Part shown: positions 24,526 to 31,572 of the stretch, one piece after another
Layout: each line of letters opens with the position of its first letter
How positions within the stretch are numbered: the first letter of the stretch is position 1
Position numbers and translations under genes: made by a program
The notes under the pieces: model-generated
The model's input: the letters and a program-made list of their open reading frames with translations, nothing else
Databases searched by the model: none
Told to the model about the DNA's origin: nothing
NCBI GenBank assembly: GCA_031362155.1
Contig: JANLRZ010000245.1
Span: forward strand, 6,022-70,021
DNA: 64,000 nucleotides
Source: JAENVU01 sp031362155
GTDB taxonomy: Bacteria; Actinomycetota; Acidimicrobiia; IMCC26256; JAENVU01
Direction: 5' to 3'

Positions 24526-25716
24526 CTACGGCGGCGCCTGGTCGTGCGACGCCGAAAACTCCCAACCGGCGACGGGACTGCCCGTGAGCATCCAGCCACG
24601 GTCGAGCATGCGGTGGTGGCGCCGACACACCAGCGCGAAGTTTGCGAGGTCGCTCAGCCCTCCGCCGAGGTAGGTGACGACGTGGTGAGCGTCGGTCCAT
24701 TGGGGTGGACGGCGACATCCCGGGATGACACACCCACCGTCGCGGTGGCGAAGTGCCCGCCGCTGCGCAGGAGTGGCAAGGCGGGCGCTCCGCCCGACGT
24801 CAAGGATTTCGGATTCGGTGGACACAATGCGGCGGAGCGTCGCCTCGGTCAGCCAGCTGCGGATGAGCGAACAGGGAACGGGTCCGTAGCCCTCGACATG
24901 GGTGCGCGTCCGAGCGAGATCCGCTGTCCATTCGGCGCGGAGCGTCTCCTTGTCGATCACGACATCCACCTGCTTCGGGCTCAGCGCCCGACCGTCGAAC
25001 AACAACGCGTACAGCGCGGCGGCCCGACGCTGAGCGATCGTGCGAGGCGGACGATCCCCGTCCACGGGGTCGGGGTGGTCGTACGTGTCGATCAGGTTCA
25101 TGATCTCGACTCCGGCCGCGGAGTGAAACCATCCGCGCAGACCGAGCCCACCGGTGGTCGGGGAGAGGATGAGTTCGTCCCGGGCATCGTCGAACGGATC
25201 GTCGAGTGCGCCGATGAGATCGTCGGCCTTTGCCCGCCAGGACGCGGCACACTCGCGGAAGTCCTCGGGGCTGACGTCGATCGCGGCATCGACCAGCGAG
25301 GTTCCGTGGGTTTCGAAGATGTCTTCCCGACCATGGACGGCTCTCGCCGCCTGCTCGAGGTGCGCGACGGTGGTACGCCCATCATGAAGGGCCGCGGCCA
25401 ATGGTTCCGAACGACGGATCATGCGCGCCGCCGACACGGCCCGAGACGCGGCGGCCCGGGTCATCGGAACATGCTGGGTCAGCCATGCGGTCGAACTCAG
25501 GGCCCCCTCCGCCGCGTGGTCACCCGCCCCGTCCCACACCTCAACGGCACGGATGAACTCGGCGTGGAGCGCCTCGATGCTCTGACCGATCTGCTTGACC
25601 CGTTGCGATCGTGCCGCGCTGCACCATTCGGCCCGTGACTCGCGGCGGAGCCGGTCGATGGTCTCGGCCACCCCCGCGAACGCCGTATCAGCGACGAAAT
25701 CGTCAGTATCGAACAT
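24526..25716 (-). CDS. DUF222 / HNH endonuclease-domain protein (13E12 type)
   Basis: 396 aa. N-terminal DUF222 helical region (SSTAWLTQHVPMTRAAASRA; VAHLEQAARAV) and C-terminal HNH nuclease: CVIPGCRRPPQWTDAHHVV, then LANFALVCRRHHRMLD. Paired Cys residues for zinc (CVIPGC) and the His of HNH are intact, so it may be an active nuclease. Proteins of this type recur many times in actinobacterial genomes and resemble the 13E12 repeat family of mycobacteria, possibly mobile. Start ATG 25716 is chosen; GTG 25734 is possible. Function unknown. Confidence 0.88.
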   Translation of the reverse strand: MFDTDDFVADTAFAGVAETIDRLRRESRAEWCSAARSQRVKQIGQSIEALHAEFIRAVEVWDGAGDHAAEGALSSTAWLTQHVPMTRAAASRAVSAARMIRRSEPLAAALHDGRTTVAHLEQAARAVHGREDIFETHGTSLVDAAIDVSPEDFRECAASWRAKADDLIGALDDPFDDARDELILSPTTGGLGLRGWFHSAAGVEIMNLIDTYDHPDPVDGDRPPRTIAQRRAAALYALLFDGRALSPKQVDVVIDKETLRAEWTADLARTRTHVEGYGPVPCSLIRSWLTEATLRRIVSTESEILDVGRSARLATPAQRRALRHRDGGCVIPGCRRPPQWTDAHHVVTYLGGGLSDLANFALVCRRHHRMLDRGWMLTGSPVAGWEFSASHDQAPP

Positions 25717-25940
25717 TGGTTCGCATTCTGGCACGAGGGTGAGACCATCCCTCAGACTGCATAAATACCCCGGAAGCGGCGAAGTCGTTCACTCTTTCCA
25801 GCCGGCACTCGACGCGATCGACGGGTCTGGCGGTGGCGATCGCGGCAGCGGTGGGAGTGGATCCCGCGCGTATTGCACGTCCCGAGTGACGCGCCGCGGA
25901 ACCGGTTGTCGCACTCCATCCGGAGGCCCATACTTCGCAC

Positions 25941-26156
25941 ATGACTACGACCGAGCTCGTCGCCTCACCGTCCATGGTCCTGGTGGATGCCCGTGACACC
26001 TGCCTACGGGCGACGTGGCATCACGCCGACGGGGTCGTGGTACTGAGCCACTGGCGGGACGGCGTGTGCGCGTCGACGTTCCAGCTCGCCGCGGCCGATG
26101 TCGCCCGGCTCACATCGTTCTTCGTCGGAGTGCTCGGTGATCAGCAGGTAGCTTGA
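25941..26156 (+). CDS. Small hypothetical protein, 71 aa
   Basis: I do not recognise the family. The product has one compact predicted alpha/beta unit: VLVDARDTCLRATWHHADGV, then VVLSHWRDGVCASTFQLAAA and DVARLTSFFVGVLG, with no membrane segment. A CATACT hexamer lies 6 bases before the ATG, fitting the leaderless pattern seen at other genes here, which supports it being real. It precedes the selenoprotein candidate by 39 bases on the same strand, so co-transcription is possible. Confidence 0.65.
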   Translation: MTTTELVASPSMVLVDARDTCLRATWHHADGVVVLSHWRDGVCASTFQLAAADVARLTSFFVGVLGDQQVA

Positions 26157-26195
26157 CCCCGATCGCAGGCCGCCTCGACGAGCGAAGGACGTTTC

Positions 26196-27341
26196 ATGGG
26201 TGCTGACCACGACATGCGGGCAGTGATGGCGTCGCTGCCCGTGCCCGACCTGGAGGGTGCTCCGTTCGCGGTGGCTCCGAACCTCGCCGACGCGCAGGTC
26301 GCGATCGTGACCACCGCCGGTCTGCATCTGGCGTCGGACGACAGTTTCGGCATCTTCGACCCGGGTTACCGGGTCCTCCCGCACGGCCGCGACGATGTCA
26401 CCATCAGCCACAACAGTCAGAACCTCGACCGCAGCGGCATGATGCTCGACCGCAATGTGGTCTACCCGGTGGATCGGCTCGACGAGCTCGCGGCCGACGG
26501 AAGCATCGGAAGCGTCGCGCCGAGTCACCTTTCGTTCATGGGTGCGCAGTCCGATCTCGCGACGATCCTCCACGACACCGGCCCGCAGGCCGCGCACCGC
26601 TTGCAGGAGCAGGGGACCGACGTCGTTCTTCTCACTCCCGTCTGACCGCTCTGTACGCGCACGGTCGGTGCGCTCGCATACACGCTCGAAGCCGCGGGGA
26701 TCGCCACGGTCTCACTGATCTCGATGCACGAAGTTGCGGCGCGGATGCCGATCCCGCGCGGCCTGTACTGCCAGTTCCCGCTCGGGCGACCGCTCGGCAA
26801 GCCGCGCGACCCCGAGTTCCAACACGAGGTGCTCCGGGCCGCGTTTGGATTGCTCGACGCGACCGAACCGACGCTCGCGACCTATCCGGTCGTGATCGAA
26901 GACGAGGTCGACGTTGCCCTCGCGTGCCCCATGCCGGCACGACTGGATCCATCCCTCCCCGCGGCCGTCGACGAGATGCGCGGTCTGCGCAAGGCCTTCG
27001 ATCGCGCATCGGGTGGGATACGGGCGGCGGTCGATCCCGACGTCGTGGAGGCCGCCCTCCGCGGATTCACGCGGGTCGCCGACGACGCCACGCCGTGGGA
27101 TCAGGCCGAGATTCCCGACAATCCGGTGACGGCCGGGCTCGTGATCCGTGGCTATTACGAACAGGCGGCCGCCGGGCTTTCGGAGCACGTCCCGGGCGCG
27201 CGATCGGCCGAGAGCTGGTTCGCGCAGCAGACCGTCACCGGGAAGATGCTGCACCGGGCCCAGCAGGCGATGAAGGATGCGGGCGCGCCCCAGCCGTTCT
27301 GGTTCTACGTGCTCCCCGCCAGTCAGCACCGGCTGGACTGA
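26196..27341 (+). CDS. GrdB/PrdB-family reductase, probable selenoprotein (TGA 26643-26645 read as Sec)
   Basis: Reading through TGA at codon 150 gives one continuous 381-aa protein of the glycine/sarcosine/betaine reductase selenoprotein B family. The first part has APNLADAQVAIVTTAGLH, GYRVLPHG and SHNSQNLDRSGMMLDRNVVY. The join is DVVLLTPV-U-PLCTRTVG, i.e. a U-x-x-C redox motif placed as in clostridial GrdB/PrdB (U-G-T-C, U-P-V-C). After the join come MHEVAARMPIPRGLYCQFPL, GRPLGKPRDPEFQ and the end FWFYVLPASQHRLD. The frame stays open to 27341. A SECIS-like hairpin follows the TGA. GAAGGAC lies 6 bases before the ATG. Reductive cleavage by Sec is known for the anaerobic relatives; the substrate here is unknown. 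Sec-incorporation genes are not in this window. Confidence 0.85.
26652..26682 (+). promoter_or_regulatory. bSECIS-like hairpin downstream of the in-frame TGA
   Basis: Stem GCGCAC (26657-26662) pairs perfectly with GTGCGC (26668-26673) around loop GGTCG. An outer TGTA/TACA pair (26652-26655, 26679-26682) extends it. The loop starts 17 bases after the TGA, inside the 16-37 base range of bacterial SECIS models. It begins with G and contains GGUC, as in the E. coli fdhF element recognised by SelB. Confidence 0.75.
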
Positions 27342-27379
27342 TCACGCGTTGCCGCGAGCCGGCCGAGCACACTGTCGGC

Positions 27380-27775
27380 ATGGCCATCGAGCGGTACGGA
27401 AGCGACAGCCCTTGGGAAGCCGAGGTCGGCTACTGCCGGGTCGTGCGGGCCGGAGATCACGTTCACGTCGCGGGAACGACCTCGACCGTGGATGGTGTGG
27501 TCGTCGGGATTGGCGATGCCGAGGAACAGGCGCGGGTGGCGCTGCGGATCATCGGTGAGGCGTTGACCCAGGCCGGAGCCTCGTTCGCCGATGTCGTCCG
27601 GACGCGCATGTATGTCGTGCACATCGGCGATTGGGAGGCAATCGGTCGCGCGCACGGCGAAGTGTTCGGCGCCGTGCGTCCGGTGGCCACGATGGTGGAG
27701 GTGTCGAGGCTGATCGATCCCGGACATCTGGTGGAGATCGAGGTCGACGCGTACTCGCCGCGTTCCCTGAGGTGA
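27380..27775 (+). CDS. RidA (YjgF/YER057c/UK114) family protein
   Basis: 131 aa. Family landmarks: PWEAEVGYCRVVRAGDHVHV at the N-terminus, GDAEEQARVALRIIGEALTQ, VVRTRMYVVHIGDWEAIGRA (Arg that binds the carboxylate in RidA enamine deaminases) and ATMVEVSRLIDPGHLVEIEV. RidA proteins hydrolyse reactive enamine/imine intermediates made by PLP enzymes; many paralogues have other unknown roles. It lies 38 bases after the selenoprotein frame on the same strand. ATG 27380 is chosen where homology starts; a longer frame overlaps the selenoprotein gene. Confidence 0.9.
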   Translation: MAIERYGSDSPWEAEVGYCRVVRAGDHVHVAGTTSTVDGVVVGIGDAEEQARVALRIIGEALTQAGASFADVVRTRMYVVHIGDWEAIGRAHGEVFGAVRPVATMVEVSRLIDPGHLVEIEVDAYSPRSLR

Positions 27776-27813
27776 AACGCCTCAGAACTCAGGAGCGGCC
27801 GTTGTTGCTGGAC

Positions 27814-28290
27814 TCATCCGCTTTCGGCGGCGAGGTCGCGCCCCACCGGGACTGAATGAGGCCAACGCTGATAGTGATCAGCACCGAGCAACCCTGCCGG
27901 TACGACAAAGAGCAGGAGCGCACCACCGCCGATGTTGGCGCCGATCACGCCCATCGTGACCGTTCGTTCGGTAAGCCCGGTGCCGATCCCGGCGGCGACC
28001 CACAGGACGGTCAGTGTTCGCCATTCCGTTCGGGTCTTGCGTTGGTGCCACCGGAGAACCAGCACCAACAGCGCGATCGCGAGGAGGGCGATGCTCACGA
28101 CGCCGATCACAGATTCGTGGTCCGAGAGCCAAGCGGGCTGCCGGTAGATGTAGTCCGCGCCGGCAGGGTCGGTCGTCGTCAGATCGCCGATCAGGAACCA
28201 CGCCGTCCCGGCCGCGGCGGGAACCGCCATGATGGCCGCGGCAATCGACCACGGGTCCGACCTCCGGGTCTCGAGATTGGTTGCGGTCAC
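27814..28290 (-). CDS. Small integral membrane protein, unknown family
   Basis: 158 aa with four likely hydrophobic helices: IAAAIMAVPAAAGTAWFLIG, SVIGVVSIALLAIALLVLVL, LTVLWVAAGIGTGLTE and VIGANIGGGALLLFVVPAGL. A conserved-looking loop (TERTVTMGVIGANIGGG) follows helix 3, and RWHQRKTRTEW follows helix 2. I do not recognise the family. The GTG at 28290 overlaps the amidase stop (GTGA), so it is the last gene of the Rieske-enzyme/amidase operon, perhaps for transport or anchoring of the pathway. Confidence 0.75.
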   Translation of the reverse strand: MTATNLETRRSDPWSIAAAIMAVPAAAGTAWFLIGDLTTTDPAGADYIYRQPAWLSDHESVIGVVSIALLAIALLVLVLRWHQRKTRTEWRTLTVLWVAAGIGTGLTERTVTMGVIGANIGGGALLLFVVPAGLLGADHYQRWPHSVPVGRDLAAESG

Positions 28291-29510
28291 GAGCGTCCAT
28301 CCTCGATCGCGATGGCGGCGGCCAGTGCGATGTCGTCGTCCCAACGGGCCGCAGTGACCTGGACCGCCACCGGCAGCCCGCCGGCCGAACCCATGGGCAG
28401 GACCACTGCGGGCGCACCGGTGAGGCTCGCGGGAAGCGTGTACCGGTAGTCCTCGACGGTCATCTCGCGGTGCAACGGCGCCGGGTCCGTAGTCGCCGGC
28501 ATCACGACCACGTCAACATCGGCGTGGGCACGGAGCATGCGGAAGCGATACCGATCCCAGGCTCCGAAGTTGGCGTCGACGTCCCACCCGGAGAGCCGGC
28601 CGGCCCGTCGCTGCCAGTACCCGAGTGTGACCGTCATGGCCTCGTCGAAGTGTTGAAGGATCTCCCCTGCGGGCTCGGCGCCACTCGCGATGAGCGTGTC
28701 GACGGCGCGGTGCCCCGCGTCGACGATGGAGCCGTTCGTTTCGACCGCGGCGTCGAGGGCCCACCCAACCCGCAGGCCGCGGATCGACACGGCGCTCGGG
28801 TCGCCGAGCGGTACCGGCGCGAGTCCGGCATCGAGGCCGTCGGGCCCGGCGATGATCGGCAGGACCGCGGCGAGGTCGCGGACCGACCAAGCGATCGGGC
28901 CGATCTGGGTGCGGCCGTCGAGCCGCTCGCCCGCGTGGGGGAAGTGACCGACGGTCGACACTCGACCCGCCGACGGCTTGAGCCCGGCGAGCCCGCACCA
29001 AGCGGCGGGAACGCGGATGCTGCCGCCGGAATCGCTGCCGACTCCGATCGGCGATCCGCCCGCACCGACGGCGGCACCCTCGCCACTGCTCGACCCGCCC
29101 GGTGACCGTTCCGGGGCGAGCGGGTGGCGGACGACTCCGAAGAGTTCGCTGTCGACTTGGACCGCAGTCTTCGCGAGCACGACGGCACCGGCGGCTCGGA
29201 GGCGAGCCGCTACGGTCGCGTCCCGTGCCGGCACGCGATCTCGGTGGGCGGCCTCGCCGCCGGTGCAGGGCATCCCGGCGACGTCGATCCAGTCCTTGAT
29301 CGTGATCGGAACGCCATGGAGCGGACCGACGGGACCGTCGGCCGCCCGCTGCTGATCCAGCTCCGCCGCTTGGTCGAGCGCGGCCGGGTTCCAGGCCGCG
29401 ACACAGTTCGTCGCGGCGTGCGCTGTCTCCAATCGGCCCTGCCATTCCGCGATGACGTCGACCGCTCGTACCTCACCGTTTGCGATGCGATGCGCGAGGT
29501 CGATCAACAC
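28287..29510 (-). CDS. Amidase-signature hydrolase (operon with Rieske-fused enzymes)
   Basis: 407 aa, shorter than the tandem trio and from another branch. Triad Lys72 (ITIKDW), cis-Ser140 (PGGSSSGEG) and Ser164 (SDSGGSIRVP), with the GEG variant found in fatty-acid-amide-hydrolase- and AtzF-like members. ATG 29510 lies one base past the stop of the upstream thiamine-diphosphate enzyme, so the two are tightly coupled. A lone amidase between a glutamate-synthase-like enzyme and a membrane protein suggests it releases ammonia or a carboxylate for the pathway. Confidence 0.92.
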   Translation of the reverse strand: MLIDLAHRIANGEVRAVDVIAEWQGRLETAHAATNCVAAWNPAALDQAAELDQQRAADGPVGPLHGVPITIKDWIDVAGMPCTGGEAAHRDRVPARDATVAARLRAAGAVVLAKTAVQVDSELFGVVRHPLAPERSPGGSSSGEGAAVGAGGSPIGVGSDSGGSIRVPAAWCGLAGLKPSAGRVSTVGHFPHAGERLDGRTQIGPIAWSVRDLAAVLPIIAGPDGLDAGLAPVPLGDPSAVSIRGLRVGWALDAAVETNGSIVDAGHRAVDTLIASGAEPAGEILQHFDEAMTVTLGYWQRRAGRLSGWDVDANFGAWDRYRFRMLRAHADVDVVVMPATTDPAPLHREMTVEDYRYTLPASLTGAPAVVLPMGSAGGLPVAVQVTAARWDDDIALAAAIAIEDGRS

Positions 29511-29511
29511 G

Positions 29512-31473
29512 TCAGATGAGTTCGGCGTCTGCGGTCACGGCGACGAGCGCGGGGCCGTCGTGCGCGAGGGCGCGGGTCAACGCGTCGTCGAGTTGGTCGG
29601 CCCGATCGACCCGGAGACCCATCGCCCCGCACAACTCGGCGTAGGCCGCGAAGTCGGGGTTCAGAAGATCGGTGTGCCACACCTCGTACTCCGCAGCCCG
29701 TTGCTCCTTGGTGATCTTGCCGAGCGCTGCGTTGTCGAGCAGCACGTGGGTGATCGGCATGTGGTACTTCACCGCCGTGGTGAGTTCGGCGAGGTACTGA
29801 CCGAACCCGCCGTCGCCGGTCACCGCGACGATGGGGCGGGTGTCGCCCACGGCGGCCCAGGCACCCATTGCGGCAGGGAAGCCGAATCCGATCGACCCGA
29901 GGTAGCCCGACATCAGGACCGACTGTGCGGTGCACTCGAAGTAGCGGCCGAACGAGTAGGCCTGGTTCCCGACGTCGACGGTCATGACCGCGTCGGACGG
30001 CACGTGCCGGTTCATCGCGTCGAAGATCGCCGCGGACGACACGCCGAGCCCGCGGTCGTCGGCCACTCGGCGCGCCTTCTCGGCCCGCCAGATTTCCCAG
30101 CGGGCGGCGACGTCGGGCCGTTGATCGACCCGTCCGCCGCCCGGTGCCAACCGTTCGACGATCAGCCGCGCGGTGACGCCGACGTGACCGTGCACCGGGA
30201 CGGTGACCGGATGGAACCGACCGAGTGCCATCGGATCGAAGTCGACTTGCACGATGGGCTTGTACGAGGCGATCCCGGTGTGGTTGGAGAACGACGCGCC
30301 GAGCACGATCAGGACGTCGGATTCGTTCATGAGCCAACTCGCGACGGGCGTGCCGCTGCGCCCCAACACGCCCGCGCCGAGTGGATGGTGGTCGGAGATC
30401 TGGCCCTTCGCCTTGAACGTGGTCAGCACCGGGGCACCGAGCGTGTCGGCCAGCTCGAGGACCGCGTCCATGTCGAACCGGGCTCCGTGGCCGACCACGA
30501 TGACGGGCCGACGGGCCGACTCGATGAGATCCAATGCGCGCTGGAGCGAGTCGGCGGGGGGAGCAATCTGGATATCGGCCACGCGCCCGACGGGTGAGGA
30601 TGGGCGCGGCGAGTCGCCGACGATCTTCTCCTGAACCTCGTCGGGGAACACGAGGTGCGCGACGTCGCGCTGGACGGTCGCGTGTTTCAGCGCGAGCGTC
30701 ATCAATTCGGCATGGTCCGAATCGGGGAGCACGGTCTTGGAGTAGGACGACACCGCGGCGAACGCCGCGTTGAGATCCACATCCTGGAACGCGCCCCGCC
30801 CGAGCACCTTCGACGGCACCTGACCCGAGATCGCGAGCACCGGTGCGCGGTCGGCTTTCGCGTCGTAGAGGCCGGTGAGCAAGTTCGTCGATCCCGGGCC
30901 GGCGATCGCGAAACACACGGCCGGCCGACCGGTGAGCTTGCCGTAGGCCGACGCTGCGAACGCGGCGGCACCTTCGTGGCGGATCCCGACGAACGTGAGG
31001 TCACCGGCGAGTTCGGCGCGCCGCATCGCGTCGGCGAATCCGAGGTTGGAGTGTCCGACCATGCCGAATACGTGGGTGACCCCCCACTCGACCATCGTCT
31101 CGACCATCAGATCCGAGACGGTCCGCTCGTGAGGATGATCGGCCGGGAGGCCGACATAGATACCGTCGGCGCGGACTTCGAGCGGGTAGCAGTCCGGCGC
31201 GTCGGAGAAGCCCGACGGGGGAGTTCCGGTGAGCGGGTCGTAGTCGTACCCGTGCCAGGGGCAGCGGAGCATCCCCTTCTCGATCGAACCCTCGCCGAGC
31301 GGTCCGCCCTGGTGCGGGCAGTGGTTGTCGAGCGCGCCGTACTGGTCGCCGACCCGAGTCAACGCGATCGAGTGCTTGCCCGCCAGCACCGTCCGCACCC
31401 GCCCATCCGGCAGATCATCCAACTCCGCCACCTTGTGCCAGATGAGAGCGGGGTCGTCGGAGTTATGAATCAC
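29512..31473 (-). CDS. Rieske [2Fe-2S] domain fused to thiamine-diphosphate-dependent enzyme
   Basis: 653 aa from this start. The N-terminal Rieske domain (about residues 10-115) has CPHQGG and CPWHGY, giving C-x-H and C-x2-H cluster ligands. A complete ThDP enzyme of the acetolactate synthase/pyruvate oxidase type follows: FGMVGHSNLGF, the cofactor-activating Glu in VGIRHEGAAAFAASAYG, a middle domain RRPVIVVGHGARFDMDAV, and VTGDGGFGQYLAELTTAVKY ending at LLDNAAL (GDG...N Mg-ThDP motif). Fusion to a Rieske centre suggests the ThDP intermediate is oxidised through the cluster; that is inference. GTG 31473 is chosen because GGGAG lies 8 bases upstream; GTG 31482 (three codons earlier) is the alternative. 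Confidence 0.88.
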   Translation of the reverse strand: MIHNSDDPALIWHKVAELDDLPDGRVRTVLAGKHSIALTRVGDQYGALDNHCPHQGGPLGEGSIEKGMLRCPWHGYDYDPLTGTPPSGFSDAPDCYPLEVRADGIYVGLPADHPHERTVSDLMVETMVEWGVTHVFGMVGHSNLGFADAMRRAELAGDLTFVGIRHEGAAAFAASAYGKLTGRPAVCFAIAGPGSTNLLTGLYDAKADRAPVLAISGQVPSKVLGRGAFQDVDLNAAFAAVSSYSKTVLPDSDHAELMTLALKHATVQRDVAHLVFPDEVQEKIVGDSPRPSSPVGRVADIQIAPPADSLQRALDLIESARRPVIVVGHGARFDMDAVLELADTLGAPVLTTFKAKGQISDHHPLGAGVLGRSGTPVASWLMNESDVLIVLGASFSNHTGIASYKPIVQVDFDPMALGRFHPVTVPVHGHVGVTARLIVERLAPGGGRVDQRPDVAARWEIWRAEKARRVADDRGLGVSSAAIFDAMNRHVPSDAVMTVDVGNQAYSFGRYFECTAQSVLMSGYLGSIGFGFPAAMGAWAAVGDTRPIVAVTGDGGFGQYLAELTTAVKYHMPITHVLLDNAALGKITKEQRAAEYEVWHTDLLNPDFAAYAELCGAMGLRVDRADQLDDALTRALAHDGPALVAVTADAELI

Positions 31474-31482
31474 GGTGGACAC

Positions 31483-31572
31483 TCCCGAGCCGTAGCGAGG
31501 AACGAGCGGAGGCGAGCAGTCGCGGAGCGAGCTCCCGCCCGGCAGCCGGACGGAGTGCGAGCGGAGAGACCA
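31483..31572. other. 90-bp GAGC/GCGAG-rich spacer inside the Rieske-enzyme operon
   Basis: No gene is visible. The plus strand is packed with AGCGAGG, ACGAGCGG, GGCGAGC, GGAGCGAGC and GCGAGCGGAG, a loose 8-10 base periodicity. Like the spacer at 3840-3930 it follows a TGATG stop context directly and is about 90 bases long, so both may be members of one small intergenic repeat class. Confidence 0.4.

Noticed and set aside
24526..25716. Homing endonuclease, intein or phage remnant
   Set aside because: The HNH domain sits in a DUF222 protein of the common actinobacterial 13E12 type; no integrase, attachment repeats or other phage genes are nearby.
26724..27341. A separate 205-aa gene starting at ATG 26724, with the 149-aa frame at 26196 as another gene
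   Set aside because: The two frames are in register, split only by one TGA, and together match a single GrdB/PrdB-type protein; the residues between the TGA and ATG 26724 also belong to the family.
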